Notes under the pieces: generated by a model
Told to the model about the DNA's origin: nothing
Databases searched by the model: none
What the model saw: the letters and a program-made list of their open reading frames with translations, nothing else
From: an uncultured Ruminococcus sp.
Lineage (GTDB): Bacteria; Bacillota; Clostridia; Oscillospirales; Ruminococcaceae
Reading direction: 5' to 3'
NCBI GenBank assembly: GCA_905199285.1
Contig: CAJKFZ010000029.1
Coordinates: 1 to 17,145, forward strand
Length of the DNA stretch: 17,145 nucleotides
Part shown: positions 6,345 to 13,428 of the stretch, piece by piece
Position numbering within the stretch: the stretch's first letter is position 1
How the letters are laid out: every line of letters begins with the position of its first letter
Position numbers and translations under genes: made by a program

Positions 6345-7706
6345 ATGTCAACTATTGCTGCTATTTCAACTCCGGATTCTACGGGCGGTATTTCCGTTAT
6401 CCGTATTTCCGGTGATGACGCTGTTGCGGTTGCTGAAAAAATTTTCAGTCCGCACGGCAATAAAAAGGTTTCAGAGATGCCGGGGTATACCTGCGCTTAT
6501 GGTATCGCTCATGATAATGGCGAACGCCTTGATGATTGTATTTTAACTATTTTTCGTGCTCCGCACAGCTTTACTGGAGAGGATACGGCGGAGCTTTCCT
6601 GTCATGGAGGTCTTTATGTTACAAGAAAAATCCTCAGAACTGCACTGAAAAACGGGGCGGAAAATGCCGAAGCCGGAGAGTTTACCAAACGTGCTTATCT
6701 TAACGGCAAGCTCGACCTCACTCAGGCTGAGGCGGTTATGGACATTATTTCCGCAAAGGGCGAAAGAGAACTGAAAATGGCGGAAAATCTCCGTGAAGGA
6801 GCTGCCTTTAAAAAGGCTGAGAAATGTTCCGCTAAGCTTATAAAAATCCTCGGAGATCTTGCCGCTTGGGCTGATTATCCCGAAGACGATATTCCGGAGG
6901 TCGAACCGGATTCTCTTATGTCTCAGCTTTGCGGAGTGAGAGACGATCTTTCTTCACTTATTGAAAATTACGACTGCGGCAGAATACTCCGAAACGGTGT
7001 TGCAACGGCTATTGTCGGACGGCCGAATGTTGGCAAATCGACTTTGTTCAATTGCCTGAGCGGTTATGAGAGGAGTATTGTTACAGATATTGCCGGAACG
7101 ACTCGTGATGTGGTCGAGGAATCAGTCAGGCTGGGAGATATTACGCTCCGCCTTGCTGATACCGCAGGAATTCATGAAACTGACGATGTTATTGAAGGTA
7201 TCGGAATTGATATCGCTGAAAAAATGATAGATTCTGCTGAACTTATTATTGCTGTCTTTGACGGAAGTTGTCCGCTTACCGAGGACGATTTTTACTTAAT
7301 TAATAAAATTGAAAATAAAAAATCAGTAGCTGTTATTAATAAAAATGATGCTGATATGAAATTAGATGTTACTCAATTGAATGATAAAATTAAACATATA
7401 GTATATTTATCTGCTAAGGAAAACGAGGGAATCGAGGCCCTCGGAAGTGAAATAGAAAAGATTTTTAAGATAAATGAAATAACAATAAACTCGGTTTCAG
7501 CAGCAAATGAGAGGCAAAAGTTGTGTATTGACAAAGCACTTGGATGTGTTGATGAATCTATTGCCGCTCTTGAAAACGGTGAGTTGCTTGATGCTGTAAA
7601 CGTTCTGATAGATGAAGCCGAGCAGCATCTTCTTGAACTTACCGGAAAAAGGATCACCAATGCTGTTGTTGATGAGGTCTTTTCAAGATTTTGTGTTGGA
7701 AAATAA
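6345..7706 (+). CDS. mnmE: tRNA uridine-5-carboxymethylaminomethyl modification GTPase MnmE
   Basis: MnmE works with MnmG to modify the wobble uridine U34 of certain tRNAs. From the ATG at 6345 it has 453 residues, the usual length. The N-terminal folate-binding domain spans about 1-118 (STIAAISTPDSTGGISVIRISG). The GTPase domain has G1 GRPNVGKS (225-232), G2 GTTRD (251-255), G3 DTAG (272-275) and G4 NKND (332-335). The protein ends in the catalytic CVGK motif (450-453). The ATG has AAAGGAG about 7 bases upstream. An in-frame GTG at 6291 lies inside repeat copy D and would add 18 unlikely residues (MAGGKGGTASPH...). Around 7290-7410 the gene is far more A+T-rich than its surroundings. A parS site follows the stop directly. 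Confidence 0.97.
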   Translation: MSTIAAISTPDSTGGISVIRISGDDAVAVAEKIFSPHGNKKVSEMPGYTCAYGIAHDNGERLDDCILTIFRAPHSFTGEDTAELSCHGGLYVTRKILRTALKNGAENAEAGEFTKRAYLNGKLDLTQAEAVMDIISAKGERELKMAENLREGAAFKKAEKCSAKLIKILGDLAAWADYPEDDIPEVEPDSLMSQLCGVRDDLSSLIENYDCGRILRNGVATAIVGRPNVGKSTLFNCLSGYERSIVTDIAGTTRDVVEESVRLGDITLRLADTAGIHETDDVIEGIGIDIAEKMIDSAELIIAVFDGSCPLTEDDFYLINKIENKKSVAVINKNDADMKLDVTQLNDKIKHIVYLSAKENEGIEALGSEIEKIFKINEITINSVSAANERQKLCIDKALGCVDESIAALENGELLDAVNVLIDEAEQHLLELTGKRITNAVVDEVFSRFCVGK

Positions 7707-7722
7707 TGTTTCACGTGAAACA
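7707..7722. promoter_or_regulatory. parS site 1 (mnmE-mnmG gap)
   Basis: TGTTTCACGTGAAACA is a perfect 16-bp palindrome identical to the parS consensus bound by Spo0J/ParB proteins. It starts at the base after the mnmE stop and fills almost half of the 34-bp gap before mnmG. It should nucleate a ParB-CTP clamp near the origin. Confidence 0.95.
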
Positions 7723-7740
7723 ATTTAATGAGGGATAATT

Positions 7741-9618
7741 ATGAATTACAATATGGGAGAATTTGATGTGGCTGTTGTTGGAGCAGGTCATGCCGGAGTA
7801 GAGGCTGCTCTCGCTTCTGCAAGACTTGGCTGTAAAACGGTCATGTTTACGATATCGCTTGATCAGATTGCAAATATGCCCTGTAATCCGTCAATCGGAG
7901 GTACTGCTAAAGGTCATCTTGTAAGGGAGATCGACGCTCTTGGCGGTGAAATGGGTAAAGGTGCTGACAAATGCTTTATCCAGAGCAGAATGCTTAATCG
8001 AGGAAAAGGTCCGGCAGTTCACAGCCTTCGAGTTCAGGCGGACAGGGTTATGTATCACAATTACATGAAAAATGTTTGCGAAAAGCAAAAAAATCTCTTT
8101 GTTAAACAGGCGGAAATTGCTGAAATTATTGTTGAAGAAGGTAAAATTGTCGGAGTAAGAACGTCCCTTGGTGCGGAATATTCCGTCAAAGCTGTGATAA
8201 TTGCAACAGGTACATACCTGAAAGGAAAAATTCACATTGGTGAAGTATCTTATGAAAGCGGTCCTGATTCAGCCCTGCCGAGTAAAAAATTGTCGGCGAG
8301 TCTTATCGAAAATGGAGTTGAACTTCGTCGTTTTAAGACTGGTACGCCATGTCGTGTAAACAAAAGAAGCATTAATTTTGATATTATGGAGAGGCAGGAT
8401 GGAGATGAGTATATTACTCCGTTTTCATTTGAAACTCCGGTTGACGGACTTCAAAATAAAGTGAGCTGTTATGTGACTTATACTAATAGTAATACGCATG
8501 AAGTAATACTCAGTAATCTCGACAGATCGCCTTTATACTCGGGTAAAATTGAGGGAGTAGGGCCAAGATATTGTCCGTCTATCGAGGACAAAATTGTACG
8601 CTTTTCTGATAAACCAAGACATCAGCTTTTTGTTGAGCCAATGGGACTTACGACAGAAGAGTACTATTTGCAGGGAATGTCATCTTCGCTGCCGGAGGAT
8701 GTTCAGCTCGCATTTCTGAAAACAATAGAGGGACTTGAAGATGTTGAGATAATGCGTCCGGCGTATGCGATCGAGTACGATTGCTGCGATCCGATTCAGC
8801 TCCTTCCTACTCTGGAATTCAAGAAAATAGAGGGACTTTACGGCGCAGGTCAGTTTAACGGAAGTTCCGGATATGAGGAGGCAGCCGCTCAGGGAATTGT
8901 TGCCGGAATCAACGCCGCTTTAAAAATAAAGGGAAGAGAGCCGATGATTCTTGATCGGGCAAGCTCTTACATCGGTACGCTCATCGACGATCTGGTAACG
9001 AAGGGATGCTCGGATCCATACAGAATGATGACCTCACGCAGCGAATATCGTCTTATTTTAAGGCAGGATAATGCCGACCAGAGATTAACTCCTATTGGGT
9101 ATAAAATCGGTCTTATATCGACTGAAAGATATAAGAAATTGCTCTCGAAGATCAGTAAAACTGCTGACGAAATAAAGCGTGTTTCACATAAAAATATGTC
9201 TCCCACAGCTGAATTGAATGCTTTTCTTGAGGAAAATCATACCGCTCCGCTCTCTACCGGATGTAAATTGGCTGATCTTATTCGACGTCCGCAGCTTAAT
9301 TATAACATTCTTGCTCAGTTTGACGATGAGCGTCCGAATCTTTCAGACGATATTTGTGAGCAAGTCGATTTACAAATAAAGTACGAGGGTTATATTTCAA
9401 AACAGCTCGCTCAAATTGAGACAATGCGTAATCTCGAGGAGAAAAAACTCCCTCAAAACACGAATTATAGCCGTGTGCGTGGTTTAAGACTTGAGGCGGC
9501 AGAAAAGCTCAATAAGGTACAGCCGGTATCGATTGGTCAGGCTTCAAGAATTTCCGGAGTTTCCCCGGCAGATGTTTCACTTCTTGCTGTATGGCTACAG
9601 CATGAGAAGGGAGGCTAA
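7741..9618 (+). CDS. mnmG: tRNA uridine-5-carboxymethylaminomethyl modification enzyme MnmG (GidA)
   Basis: This FAD-dependent enzyme is the partner of MnmE in installing the carboxymethylaminomethyl group on U34 of tRNA. The 625-residue length is typical. The Rossmann FAD motif GAGHAGVEAA is at 14-23. Conserved cysteines lie in MPCNPSIGG (Cys48) and GPRYCPSIEDKIVRF (Cys278), corresponding to the functionally important pair in the family. GAGQFNGSSGYEEAAAQG and the C-terminal helical domain (about 550-625) are present. The ATG follows GAGGG; an alternative ATG four codons in is possible. It lies 34 bp after mnmE and one base before rsmG, so mnmE-mnmG-rsmG is probably one transcription unit. 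Confidence 0.98.
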   Translation: MNYNMGEFDVAVVGAGHAGVEAALASARLGCKTVMFTISLDQIANMPCNPSIGGTAKGHLVREIDALGGEMGKGADKCFIQSRMLNRGKGPAVHSLRVQADRVMYHNYMKNVCEKQKNLFVKQAEIAEIIVEEGKIVGVRTSLGAEYSVKAVIIATGTYLKGKIHIGEVSYESGPDSALPSKKLSASLIENGVELRRFKTGTPCRVNKRSINFDIMERQDGDEYITPFSFETPVDGLQNKVSCYVTYTNSNTHEVILSNLDRSPLYSGKIEGVGPRYCPSIEDKIVRFSDKPRHQLFVEPMGLTTEEYYLQGMSSSLPEDVQLAFLKTIEGLEDVEIMRPAYAIEYDCCDPIQLLPTLEFKKIEGLYGAGQFNGSSGYEEAAAQGIVAGINAALKIKGREPMILDRASSYIGTLIDDLVTKGCSDPYRMMTSRSEYRLILRQDNADQRLTPIGYKIGLISTERYKKLLSKISKTADEIKRVSHKNMSPTAELNAFLEENHTAPLSTGCKLADLIRRPQLNYNILAQFDDERPNLSDDICEQVDLQIKYEGYISKQLAQIETMRNLEEKKLPQNTNYSRVRGLRLEAAEKLNKVQPVSIGQASRISGVSPADVSLLAVWLQHEKGG

Positions 9619-9619
9619 G

Positions 9620-10324
9620 ATGTTTCCTGATTTTGAACTATATTGCTCTGCTTTTGAAAAGTATGGATTAAGTCTCGAAAAGCATACTTATGATAAGTTG
9701 TCCATTTACTGCGATTTTCTTATTGAGTATAACAAAAACGTCAATTTAACCGCTATAACTGATCCTGTCGATATTCTTTACAAGCATTTCATTGATAGTA
9801 TTATCATGGCGAAATATGTGGATATACCGCAAAATGCTTGCATTATTGACGTTGGAACGGGCGCCGGTTTTCCTTCAATACCTTTGAAAATTTATCGTCC
9901 TGACATCAATTTGACCCTTCTGGATAGTCTGAATAAACGAATAACCTTCCTTCAGCTTCTTTGTGAAAAGATTGGAATTCAGGCTGAATTTATTCACGGA
10001 CGTGCGGAGGATTTCTCAAAAAAGCCTGAATATAGGGAGAAATTTGATGTTTCCTGTGCAAGAGCCGTTGCCAATATGTCACTTTTGAGCGAACTGTGCA
10101 TTCCTTTTGTAAAGGTCGAAGGGAAGTTTGTTGCGATGAAAGGTCCGAATGAGGATATTTCTCTTGGATTCAACGCAATTAAAATTCTCGGCGGAAATGT
10201 TTCACGTGAAACAAATTATTCACTGGAAAATGAGGAGCGACGTATTGTTCAGATAGAAAAAATATCGCAGACTCCGACAAAATATCCTCGAAATAGCAGT
10301 CAGATCAAGAAGAAATTGCTCTGA
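9620..10324 (+). CDS. rsmG: 16S rRNA (guanine-527 N7) methyltransferase RsmG (GidB)
   Basis: RsmG uses S-adenosylmethionine to methylate G527 of 16S rRNA. From the ATG at 9620 it has 234 residues. Family motifs include NKNVNLTAITDP (38-49), the SAM-binding DVGTGAGFPSIPLKI (77-91), HGRAED (126-131) and ARAVANM (147-153). The start has AAGGGAGG just upstream, inside the end of mnmG; the longer frame back to 9491 overlaps mnmG and is rejected. Codons 193-198 (NVSRET) contain a perfect parS palindrome. The C-terminus reads YPRNSSQIKKKLL, diverging from the YPRKPGTPxKxPL ending that I recall as usual. A terminator lies just downstream. Confidence 0.96.
   Translation: MFPDFELYCSAFEKYGLSLEKHTYDKLSIYCDFLIEYNKNVNLTAITDPVDILYKHFIDSIIMAKYVDIPQNACIIDVGTGAGFPSIPLKIYRPDINLTLLDSLNKRITFLQLLCEKIGIQAEFIHGRAEDFSKKPEYREKFDVSCARAVANMSLLSELCIPFVKVEGKFVAMKGPNEDISLGFNAIKILGGNVSRETNYSLENEERRIVQIEKISQTPTKYPRNSSQIKKKLL
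10198..10213. promoter_or_regulatory. parS site 2 (inside rsmG)
   Basis: TGTTTCACGTGAAACA, a perfect parS palindrome embedded in the rsmG reading frame, where it encodes V-S-R-E-T. Exact conservation in coding sequence suggests selection at the DNA level. Confidence 0.95.
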
Positions 10325-10345
10325 AATCATTTAATATTGATAAAT

Positions 10346-10380
10346 AAACCGTCAGTTTGCTGAAAATTGGCGGTTTTTTT
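10346..10380 (+). terminator. Rho-independent terminator after rsmG
   Basis: AAACCGTCA (10346-10354) pairs with TGGCGGTTT (10368-10376) with one G-U pair and is followed by a T-run to 10380. It begins about 22 bases past the rsmG stop and probably ends the mnmE-mnmG-rsmG transcript. Confidence 0.85.
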
Positions 10381-10391
10381 GTATGGTAATT

Positions 10392-10412
10392 ATTTCCCAG
10401 AAATGCTACAAT
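10392..10412 (+). promoter_or_regulatory. Candidate noc promoter with overlapping inverted repeat
   Basis: TGCTACAAT (10404-10412) is an extended -10 element; no good -35 is visible at the right distance. Overlapping its upstream edge is the inverted repeat ATTTC-cca-GAAAT (10392-10404), which resembles the Bacillus Noc site ATTTCCCGGGAAAT with one base missing at the centre. It could be an operator for autoregulation, but this is speculative. Confidence 0.45.
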
Positions 10413-10456
10413 ATTTTTACAGGGGTAACCCAAGTAAAATGTGTGAGGACAAAAAT

Positions 10457-11281
10457 ATGGCAGGATTTTTAAATTTTACTAAAGAAAAACTTGTGAACAA
10501 GGTCATCGAAGTTGAAATAAAGCTGATAAGACCTAATCCGCATCAGCCAAGAACTGAATTTCCCGAAAATGAAATAACGGCTCTCGCTGAATCTATCGCT
10601 CAGAATGGTATTCTTCAGCCGCTTTCTGTGAGACGTACTGGAGATAAGTTCGAATTGATCGCAGGTGAGAGGAGGCTGCGTGCTGCTAAAATGTGCGGGT
10701 TTTCGGTAGTTCCATGTATTGTTCATGAAATAAGTGACCGAAATTCGGCGATTCTTGCTCTTGTTGAGAACATTCAGCGGCAGGATCTCTCGTTTTTTGA
10801 GGAGGCAATCGCTATTGAACAGCTCATTACATACTACGGAATGACTCAGGAGGACGCTGCAATGAAGCTCGGAAAAGCCCAGAGTACAATTGCAAATAAG
10901 CTTAGATTGCTCCGTATTTCACCTGAAGAACGTGATCTCATTATGAAGTTTAATCTAACCGAACGTCATGCGAGAGCTCTTCTCCGACTGGCAAGTCCTG
11001 AGGATAGGTATTGTATCCTTGAAAAAATCATTAAGTATAATCTAAATGTTGAGAAATCTGAACGCCTTATTGACGAGTATATAGGTCATCAGAAAGAAAA
11101 AGCAAGCTATAAAAAGCGGTCTAAGGTCTTTCAGAACGTAAAAATGTTTGTGAATACCATTAATAAAGCCGTTGAAACTATGCAGGCGGCTGGAATTTCA
11201 GCAGATTCCAAGAAAATTCAAAACGAGGAGTATATTGAATACAGAGTCAGAATCCCGATTCAGAACAGACAAAATCAATGA
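10457..11281 (+). CDS. noc: Noc-like nucleoid occlusion protein (ParB family)
   Basis: Noc is a ParB paralogue that binds chromosomal sites and the membrane and keeps the division septum off the nucleoid. From 10457 it has 274 residues. It has a short hydrophobic/basic N-terminus (MAGFLNFTKEKL) that could be a membrane-targeting amphipathic helix. The ParB N-domain has HQPRTEF and the CTP-binding motif GERRLR (70-75). The HTH region (128-155) is followed by ERHARALL. Residues aligned with the four specificity positions are Gln142, Lys148, Arg153 and Arg170, close to the Noc set Q-K-K-R rather than the ParB set. GAGGA lies 7 bases upstream of this ATG; the frame extends upstream to 10367 without support. 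The order rsmG-noc-parA-parB matches Bacillus. A second ParB-type protein without a Noc role is the alternative. Confidence 0.88.
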   Translation: MAGFLNFTKEKLVNKVIEVEIKLIRPNPHQPRTEFPENEITALAESIAQNGILQPLSVRRTGDKFELIAGERRLRAAKMCGFSVVPCIVHEISDRNSAILALVENIQRQDLSFFEEAIAIEQLITYYGMTQEDAAMKLGKAQSTIANKLRLLRISPEERDLIMKFNLTERHARALLRLASPEDRYCILEKIIKYNLNVEKSERLIDEYIGHQKEKASYKKRSKVFQNVKMFVNTINKAVETMQAAGISADSKKIQNEEYIEYRVRIPIQNRQNQ

Positions 11282-11290
11282 AAAACATAA

Positions 11291-11306
11291 TGTTTCACGT
11301 GAAACA
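11291..11306. promoter_or_regulatory. parS site 3 (noc-parA gap)
   Basis: TGTTTCACGTGAAACA, a perfect parS palindrome, begins 10 bases after the noc stop. It is paired with site 4, with starts 26 bp apart. Confidence 0.95.
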
Positions 11307-11316
11307 ATTCTCAAAA

Positions 11317-11338
11317 TGTTTCATGTGAAACATTTTTT
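11317..11338. promoter_or_regulatory. parS site 4 (one-base variant), possibly also a terminator
   Basis: TGTTTCATGTGAAACA (11317-11332) differs from the parS consensus by one base in the central CACGTG. As RNA it forms an AAAATGTTTCA/TGAAACATTTT stem with almost no loop, followed directly by a T-run to about 11338. It may therefore serve both as a ParB site and as the noc transcription terminator. The stem is weak and the loop sterically tight, so the terminator role is less certain. Confidence 0.7.
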
Positions 11339-11370
11339 ATGCAAAAACTTATAAAATTTGAAATTATGTA

Positions 11371-11399
11371 TTTACATCAGTAAGAAAAAGTGGTATAAT
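11371..11399 (+). promoter_or_regulatory. parA-parB promoter (sigma-A type, extended -10)
   Basis: TTTACA (11371-11376), a 17-base spacer and TATAAT (11394-11399), with TG at 11391-11392 giving an extended -10. The start would be near 11406, so the parA leader is about 265 bases and includes all of element copy C. Confidence 0.8.
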
Positions 11400-11440
11400 T
11401 ATAAGGAAATAGAACAATAATATTATCTCGCCGCAATTGT

Positions 11441-11632
11441 CGATGTTGTCAGTTTAAGGATTTTGTCCCTTACGCTTTTTAAAAGAGCGTTCACTTGGTG
11501 TATTCTGCCCTAATTATTTTTATTACCTCTTTACGAGGCAATAAAAATAATTAATATCGGGATTCCAAAGGGGATGTACTCCCCTTTGGCAGGGGTACGG
11601 GGACAGCGTCCCCGCTTAAGTTGACGTTATTG
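11441..11632 (+). repeat. Palindromic intergenic element, copy C
   Basis: The 192-bp copy runs from CGATGTTGTCAGTTTAAG to CTTAAGTTGACGTTATTG. Internal hairpins are a long A+T-rich stem (11511-11529 with 11535-11553, one mismatch), CCAAAGGGG/CCCCTTTGG (11565-11589) and CGGGGAC-agc-GTCCCCG (11598-11614). The order and sequence match copy A read in reverse and copy B read forward. It lies between the parA promoter and the parA ribosome-binding site, so it is probably transcribed as part of the leader. Confidence 0.87.
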
Positions 11633-11672
11633 GTTACGATTGCGGAGAGGATATATTTGAAAGGAAGATTTC

Positions 11673-12482
11673 ATGGGAAAAATCATTGCTGTGGCAAATC
11701 AGAAGGGCGGCGTCGGAAAATCAACGACTGTTGTTAATTTGTCAGCATATCTCGGTTCAAGGGATTACAAGGTGCTTTGCATTGATTCTGATCCGCAGGG
11801 AAATACAACAACTGGCTTCGGCGTTAGAAAAAAATCTGCCAAAGCTACTACTTATGACGTTATAACAGGTAAAACCCGCATTCAGGACGCTATTATACAT
11901 ACCGAATTTAAAAACGTTTCGCTCGTTCCTGCTACCGAAAATCTTGCGGGATGCGAGATCGAATTGGTCAATTTTGAAAACAGAGTGAATCGCCTCAGAA
12001 TGCAGCTTCTCACCTGTAAGCTGGACTACGACTACATTTTTATAGACTGTCCTCCGGCTCTCGGCACGATAACTATCAACAGTCTTGTCGCTTGCGATTC
12101 AATCATTGTTCCCATGCTTGCGGAATTTTACGCTCTTGAGGGACTTTCTCAGCTTGTAAGCACTATCAAAATCGTTAAGACCAATTACAATCCTGCGCTC
12201 GATATCGAGGGAATCCTTTTCACTATGTTCGACGGCAGACTTAACGTTGCAAACGAAGTCGTTTCCGAGGTTGAAAAATATTTCCCGGATAAGGTTTTTG
12301 AGACGAAGATACCCAGAAATGTACGTATTTCCGAGGCTCCGAGCCACGGAAAACCGGTTATGTATTATGATAAATCTTCAAAAGGCTCGGAAGCGTATGA
12401 ACTTCTCGGACATGAGCTGCTCGGCGAAGCTCTTGAACTTCCGCAGAAAAAAAGAAGAGGTATATTTAACTTTAAAAAATAA
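11673..12482 (+). CDS. parA: Chromosome-partitioning ATPase ParA (Soj)
   Basis: ParA/Soj is a deviant Walker ATPase that dimerises on DNA with ATP. It works with ParB in origin segregation and can regulate DnaA. The 269-residue length is typical. The deviant Walker A is KGGVGKST (11-18) with the signature lysine at 11. Switch I CIDSDPQGN spans 36-44 and Walker B FIDCPP spans 123-128. LAEFYALEGLSQL and the basic C-terminal half characteristic of nonspecific DNA binding are present. The ATG at 11673 has AAAGGAAG upstream. It is followed after 61 bp by parB. An NBS-like sequence (ATTTCCCGGATAAG) occurs inside the gene at 12280. Confidence 0.97.
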   Translation: MGKIIAVANQKGGVGKSTTVVNLSAYLGSRDYKVLCIDSDPQGNTTTGFGVRKKSAKATTYDVITGKTRIQDAIIHTEFKNVSLVPATENLAGCEIELVNFENRVNRLRMQLLTCKLDYDYIFIDCPPALGTITINSLVACDSIIVPMLAEFYALEGLSQLVSTIKIVKTNYNPALDIEGILFTMFDGRLNVANEVVSEVEKYFPDKVFETKIPRNVRISEAPSHGKPVMYYDKSSKGSEAYELLGHELLGEALELPQKKRRGIFNFKK

Positions 12483-12543
12483 CAATGAAAGGGGAGTAGT
12501 CCGTAAGTGATCGCTTTGATAAGTAAAAGCGAGGCAATACAGG

Positions 12544-13413
12544 ATGAATAAAAATATGGCTATAGGCGGTTTAGGAAACGGTCTGGATTCGCTTTTTAAT
12601 GACAATATAAGCGATATACAGGTTAAAAAAACGCTCAGAATTTCGGAAATAGAACCGAATCGTGATCAGCCGAGAAAAAATTTCAGCGATGAAGCTATTG
12701 CTGCTCTTGCGGATTCTATCCGTGAACACGGTATGCTTCAGCCGATTCTCGTCCGGCCGATAAGCAATGGCGGTTATCAGATCGTTGCCGGTGAAAGAAG
12801 ATGGCGTGCGGCAAGAATGCTTGGTCTTGATGAAGTTCCCGTCAATATCAGGGAGCTTTCAGACCTTGAAACGATGCAGATCGCTATTATCGAGAATTTA
12901 CAGCGTGAGAATCTGAATCCCGTTGAAGAGGCATCCGGTTATAACGAGCTTATCGAGAAGTTCGGTATGACTCAGGACAAGGTCGCAAAAATGGTCGGAC
13001 GTTCACGTTCAGCTGTTGCAAATTCCGTAAGATTGCTGTCACTGCCGGATAGAGTTCTGAAAATGCTCGAAAACGGCGATATTTCAGCAGGTCACGCTCG
13101 TGCGCTGCTTGGATTCGATAACGAGGAAATACTTATTGCTACTGCTATAAAGGCTTCCGACGGCGGTCTTACCGTTCGTCAGGTAGAAAAAGCGGCTCAG
13201 AAATCGCTGGAGACAGAGGATGAAACGAACTCCGAAAAGGCTTCCGACAGCCGTATCGACAGCTACTTTGTTGAAGTGGAGCTTTCTTTAAAAGAAAAGC
13301 TCGGCAGAAAGGTTAAAGTTGATTACGGAAAAAATAAGGGTGCGCTTATCCTTGAATTTTACGATAAAGACGATCTTACCGAGCTTGCAAATAAGCTCGC
13401 AAAGGAAATATAA
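12544..13413 (+). CDS. parB: Chromosome-partitioning protein ParB (Spo0J)
   Basis: ParB is a CTP-dependent DNA clamp that loads at parS and recruits ParA and SMC. In its 289 residues, an N-terminal ParA-contact peptide (IGGLGNGLDSLF, 7-18) leads to the CTPase domain with GERRWR (83-88) and ENLQRENLNPVEEA. The HTH (142-167) contains GRSRSAVANSVRLLSL. Residues aligned with the specificity positions (Arg155, Ser161, Ser166, Gly183) fit the ParB rather than the Noc set, so this protein is the expected reader of the four parS sites. A C-terminal dimerisation domain ends in LANKLAKEI. The N-terminal peptide lacks the usual KGLGKGL basic residues. The start could be 12544 or, four codons later, 12556; both have imperfect ribosome-binding sites. 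Confidence 0.97.
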   Translation: MNKNMAIGGLGNGLDSLFNDNISDIQVKKTLRISEIEPNRDQPRKNFSDEAIAALADSIREHGMLQPILVRPISNGGYQIVAGERRWRAARMLGLDEVPVNIRELSDLETMQIAIIENLQRENLNPVEEASGYNELIEKFGMTQDKVAKMVGRSRSAVANSVRLLSLPDRVLKMLENGDISAGHARALLGFDNEEILIATAIKASDGGLTVRQVEKAAQKSLETEDETNSEKASDSRIDSYFVEVELSLKEKLGRKVKVDYGKNKGALILEFYDKDDLTELANKLAKEI

Positions 13414-13428
13414 AGGAGCAGATTTAAA

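Noticed and set aside
9181..9580. Additional parS-like TGTTTCAC sequences in mnmG (near 9181 and 9571)
   Set aside because: Only half of the palindrome is present; the second arm is missing.
9491..9619. Longer N-terminus for rsmG
   Set aside because: It would overlap the conserved end of mnmG by 128 bases; the ATG at 9620 has a strong Shine-Dalgarno sequence.
10367..10456. Longer N-terminus for noc
   Set aside because: It begins inside the rsmG terminator and crosses the candidate promoter; the ATG at 10457 has a well-placed GAGGA.
12491..12551. 14-residue GTG frame between parA and parB
   Set aside because: It has GGGGAG ten bases upstream and overlaps the parB start, but a GTG start, no recognisable content and its short length make chance likely.
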